A DNA stretch of 8,265 nucleotides from Methylococcus sp. UBA6136 (GTDB lineage: Bacteria > Pseudomonadota > Gammaproteobacteria > Methylococcales > Methylococcaceae): the NCBI GenBank assembly GCA_002423305.1, contig DIVI01000071.1:1-8265 (forward strand), written 5' to 3'. Below are positions 7,054 to 8,265 of the stretch, piece after piece (the stretch's first letter is position 1; each line of letters starts with the position of its first letter). The translations under genes and the position numbers were made by a program. The notes below the pieces were generated by a model. The model was not told where the DNA came from, did no database searches, and worked only from the letters and a program-made list of their open reading frames with translations.

Positions 7054-8081
7054 TGCGAGCCGGCCTGCTCTGGATGTTGCTGCTCGCTTCACGGGTCTGC
7101 CTGGCTGCGCCGGCGGAAGTGAGCTTCTTCAACTGGTCGGATTACCTGCCCGCCGAGGTGCTGGAACGTTTCACGGCAGAAACCGGCATTCGTGTGCGTT
7201 ATTCGACCTACGATAGCAACGAGGCCATGTATGCCAAGCTCAAGCTCCTGAGCGGTCGGGGCTATGACCTGATCGTCCCGTCCACCTATTTCATCGACCG
7301 TATGGGCAAGGAGGGCCTACTGCGTCCGCTGGACCGCTCGCAACTCCCGAATTTCCGCTTTCTCGATGGCCTTCATCTCGACAAACCGTTTGATCCCGGC
7401 AACCGTTACAGCGTGCCTTACCTATGGGGAACCACCGGCATCGCCCTGGATACCCGGCACTTCAATCCCGGCCAGGTGAAAGCCTGGGCCGATCTCTGGC
7501 GACCGGAGTTTCATGACCGCCTGCTGCTGTCGAACGATATGCGTGAGGTCTTTCACATCGGTCTGCGCGTGCTGGGATACCCCGGCAACAGCACCGATCC
7601 GGAACAGATTCGCCAAGCCTATGAAAAGCTTCGCTCCCTGATGCCCAACGTGCGGCTGTTCAATTCCGATGCCCCGCTGATGCTCTATGTGACCGGTGAG
7701 GTGGACGCCGGCATGACCTGGAGCGGCAACGCCTATCGCACCCAACAGGAAGTCCCCAGCTTCGTTTACATCTACCCTCGCGAGGGATGCGGCTTGTGGA
7801 TGGACAATCTGGCCATTCCTGCCGGTGCCAGAAACCCGGACGGCGCGCTGCTTCTCATCAACTTCCTGCTGCGACCGGATATCGCCCGACTGATTGCCGA
7901 AAAAACCCGCTACGCCTCCCCCAACGCCGAAGCCGTCCGACAGTTGCCGGCCGGGGTTCGCGACAATCCCGTCATGTACCCCCCACCCGAGGTTTTGGCC
8001 GATGGCGAATACAGCCTGGATATCGGCGAAGCTATCACGGAATATGCGAAATACTGGGAGCGGCTCAAGGTAGGGGAGTAA
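7053..8081 (+). CDS. potD: Periplasmic spermidine/putrescine-binding protein PotD
   Basis: PotD captures polyamine in the periplasm and delivers it to PotBC. The 342-residue protein has a signal peptide with a hydrophobic core at residues 4-18 and a likely SPase I cut after CLA (18) or LAA (19). No lipobox is seen. Alignment to E. coli PotD keeps a constant 6-residue offset over all ligand positions I checked. Conserved ones are Trp28, Tyr31, Ser77, Tyr79, Asp162, Glu165, Ser205, Trp223, Trp249, Asp251 and Tyr287 (E. coli Trp34, Tyr37, Ser83, Tyr85, Asp168, Glu171, Ser211, Trp229, Trp255, Asp257, Tyr293). Changed ones are Ser29 for Thr35, Asp30 for Glu36 and Ser321 for Gln327. The ATG shares its A with the potC stop. 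A GTG at 7050 would give a 4-base GTGA overlap instead. A purine-rich GGGAAG at 7038-7043 can serve either start. Polyamine binding is confident; the preference between spermidine and putrescine is not. Confidence 0.95.
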   Translation: MRAGLLWMLLLASRVCLAAPAEVSFFNWSDYLPAEVLERFTAETGIRVRYSTYDSNEAMYAKLKLLSGRGYDLIVPSTYFIDRMGKEGLLRPLDRSQLPNFRFLDGLHLDKPFDPGNRYSVPYLWGTTGIALDTRHFNPGQVKAWADLWRPEFHDRLLLSNDMREVFHIGLRVLGYPGNSTDPEQIRQAYEKLRSLMPNVRLFNSDAPLMLYVTGEVDAGMTWSGNAYRTQQEVPSFVYIYPREGCGLWMDNLAIPAGARNPDGALLLINFLLRPDIARLIAEKTRYASPNAEAVRQLPAGVRDNPVMYPPPEVLADGEYSLDIGEAITEYAKYWERLKVGE

Positions 8082-8265
8082 TCCAAGCCGTTCCATCGAG
8101 CTTCGGGAATAAAACGGTAAACCATCACGACGGAAACGCCGTAGCCATCTGCCAACTAAAAAACTGTGTGATTTGCCTCAGTCAATGCGTCAAAACCTAC
8201 AGCCCCTGAACCGAATTAGAGGCATTTGCCCACGCTCAACAAACCCCGACAGCCCGAATACCGCT
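8082..8265. other. Region downstream of potD with no gene that can be supported
   Basis: GC is about 47% over 8101-8220, lower than in the genes. A possible weak hairpin after potD pairs CCGTTCC (8088-8094) with GGGA and ACGG (up to 8117), with bulges and no T-run, so it is not a convincing terminator. Two short plus-strand frames stay open to the right edge. One starts at ATG 8185 (27 codons, no ribosome-binding site). The other begins after a TGA at 8207 and reads ELEAFAHAQQ without a start codon. The second has a protein-like composition, but nothing identifies it. Confidence 0.4.

Noticed and set aside
8088..8117. Possible terminator after potD
   Set aside because: The pairing is short and bulged and no T-run follows, so it cannot be supported as an intrinsic terminator.
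8165..8201. TGT to ACA ends, considered as a transposon end
   Set aside because: Three-base ends occur by chance. No repeated internal sites, transposase or target duplication are visible.
8185..8265. Possible start of a new gene at ATG 8185
   Set aside because: Only 27 codons are visible, there is no ribosome-binding site, and the composition is not informative. It is noted as part of the unexplained tail only.
1..8265. CRISPR array, tRNA, rRNA or insertion sequence
   Set aside because: I saw no regularly spaced direct repeats, cloverleaf-like segments or transposase motifs, and nearly all the sequence is accounted for by the seven genes.

Overview
No unusual or undescribed system is evident in this window. 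It is an ordinary chromosomal stretch of a proteobacterium with roughly 60% GC in its genes. It carries four blocks: the end of an arsenic-resistance operon, an hflK-hflC pair, a complete polyamine-uptake operon, and a short unexplained tail. ArsA and PotABCD align by eye, almost without gaps, with the E. coli plasmid R773 ArsA and E. coli PotABCD sequences as I remember them. A gamma- or beta-proteobacterium is the best guess, but no marker gene fixes the genus.

Layout. Positions 1-1020 (+) hold the C-terminal part of arsA, cut by the left edge. Positions 1034-2158 (+) hold an ACR3-family arsenite permease, 13 bases after arsA. The two probably form an ATP-driven arsenite/antimonite efflux system whose upstream partners (arsR, arsD and others) would lie outside the window. 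An 80-bp convergent gap follows, containing an imperfect inverted repeat (2177-2216). Then comes hflK-hflC on the minus strand (4193 down to 2239), overlapping by ATGA. It encodes two membrane SPFH/band-7 proteins that in the best-studied case form a cage around the FtsH protease.

A 158-bp divergent intergenic region (4194-4351) separates hflK from potA-potB-potC-potD (4352-8081, +). These four genes overlap or abut, so they are almost certainly one translationally coupled transcript. PotD captures spermidine or putrescine in the periplasm, PotB and PotC form the membrane channel, and PotA hydrolyses ATP. The last 184 bases (8082-8265) hold no gene I can support and are less GC-rich, about 47% over the part counted.

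The points most worth a second look are fine-scale. The PotD ligand pocket is mostly PotD-like, but three contact positions differ. The PotB EAA loop has Tyr where a near-invariant Gly is expected. HflK is short and lacks the usual low-complexity ends. A 14-nt-arm inverted repeat lies between the convergent acr3 and hflC genes. ArsA is paired with ACR3 rather than ArsB.
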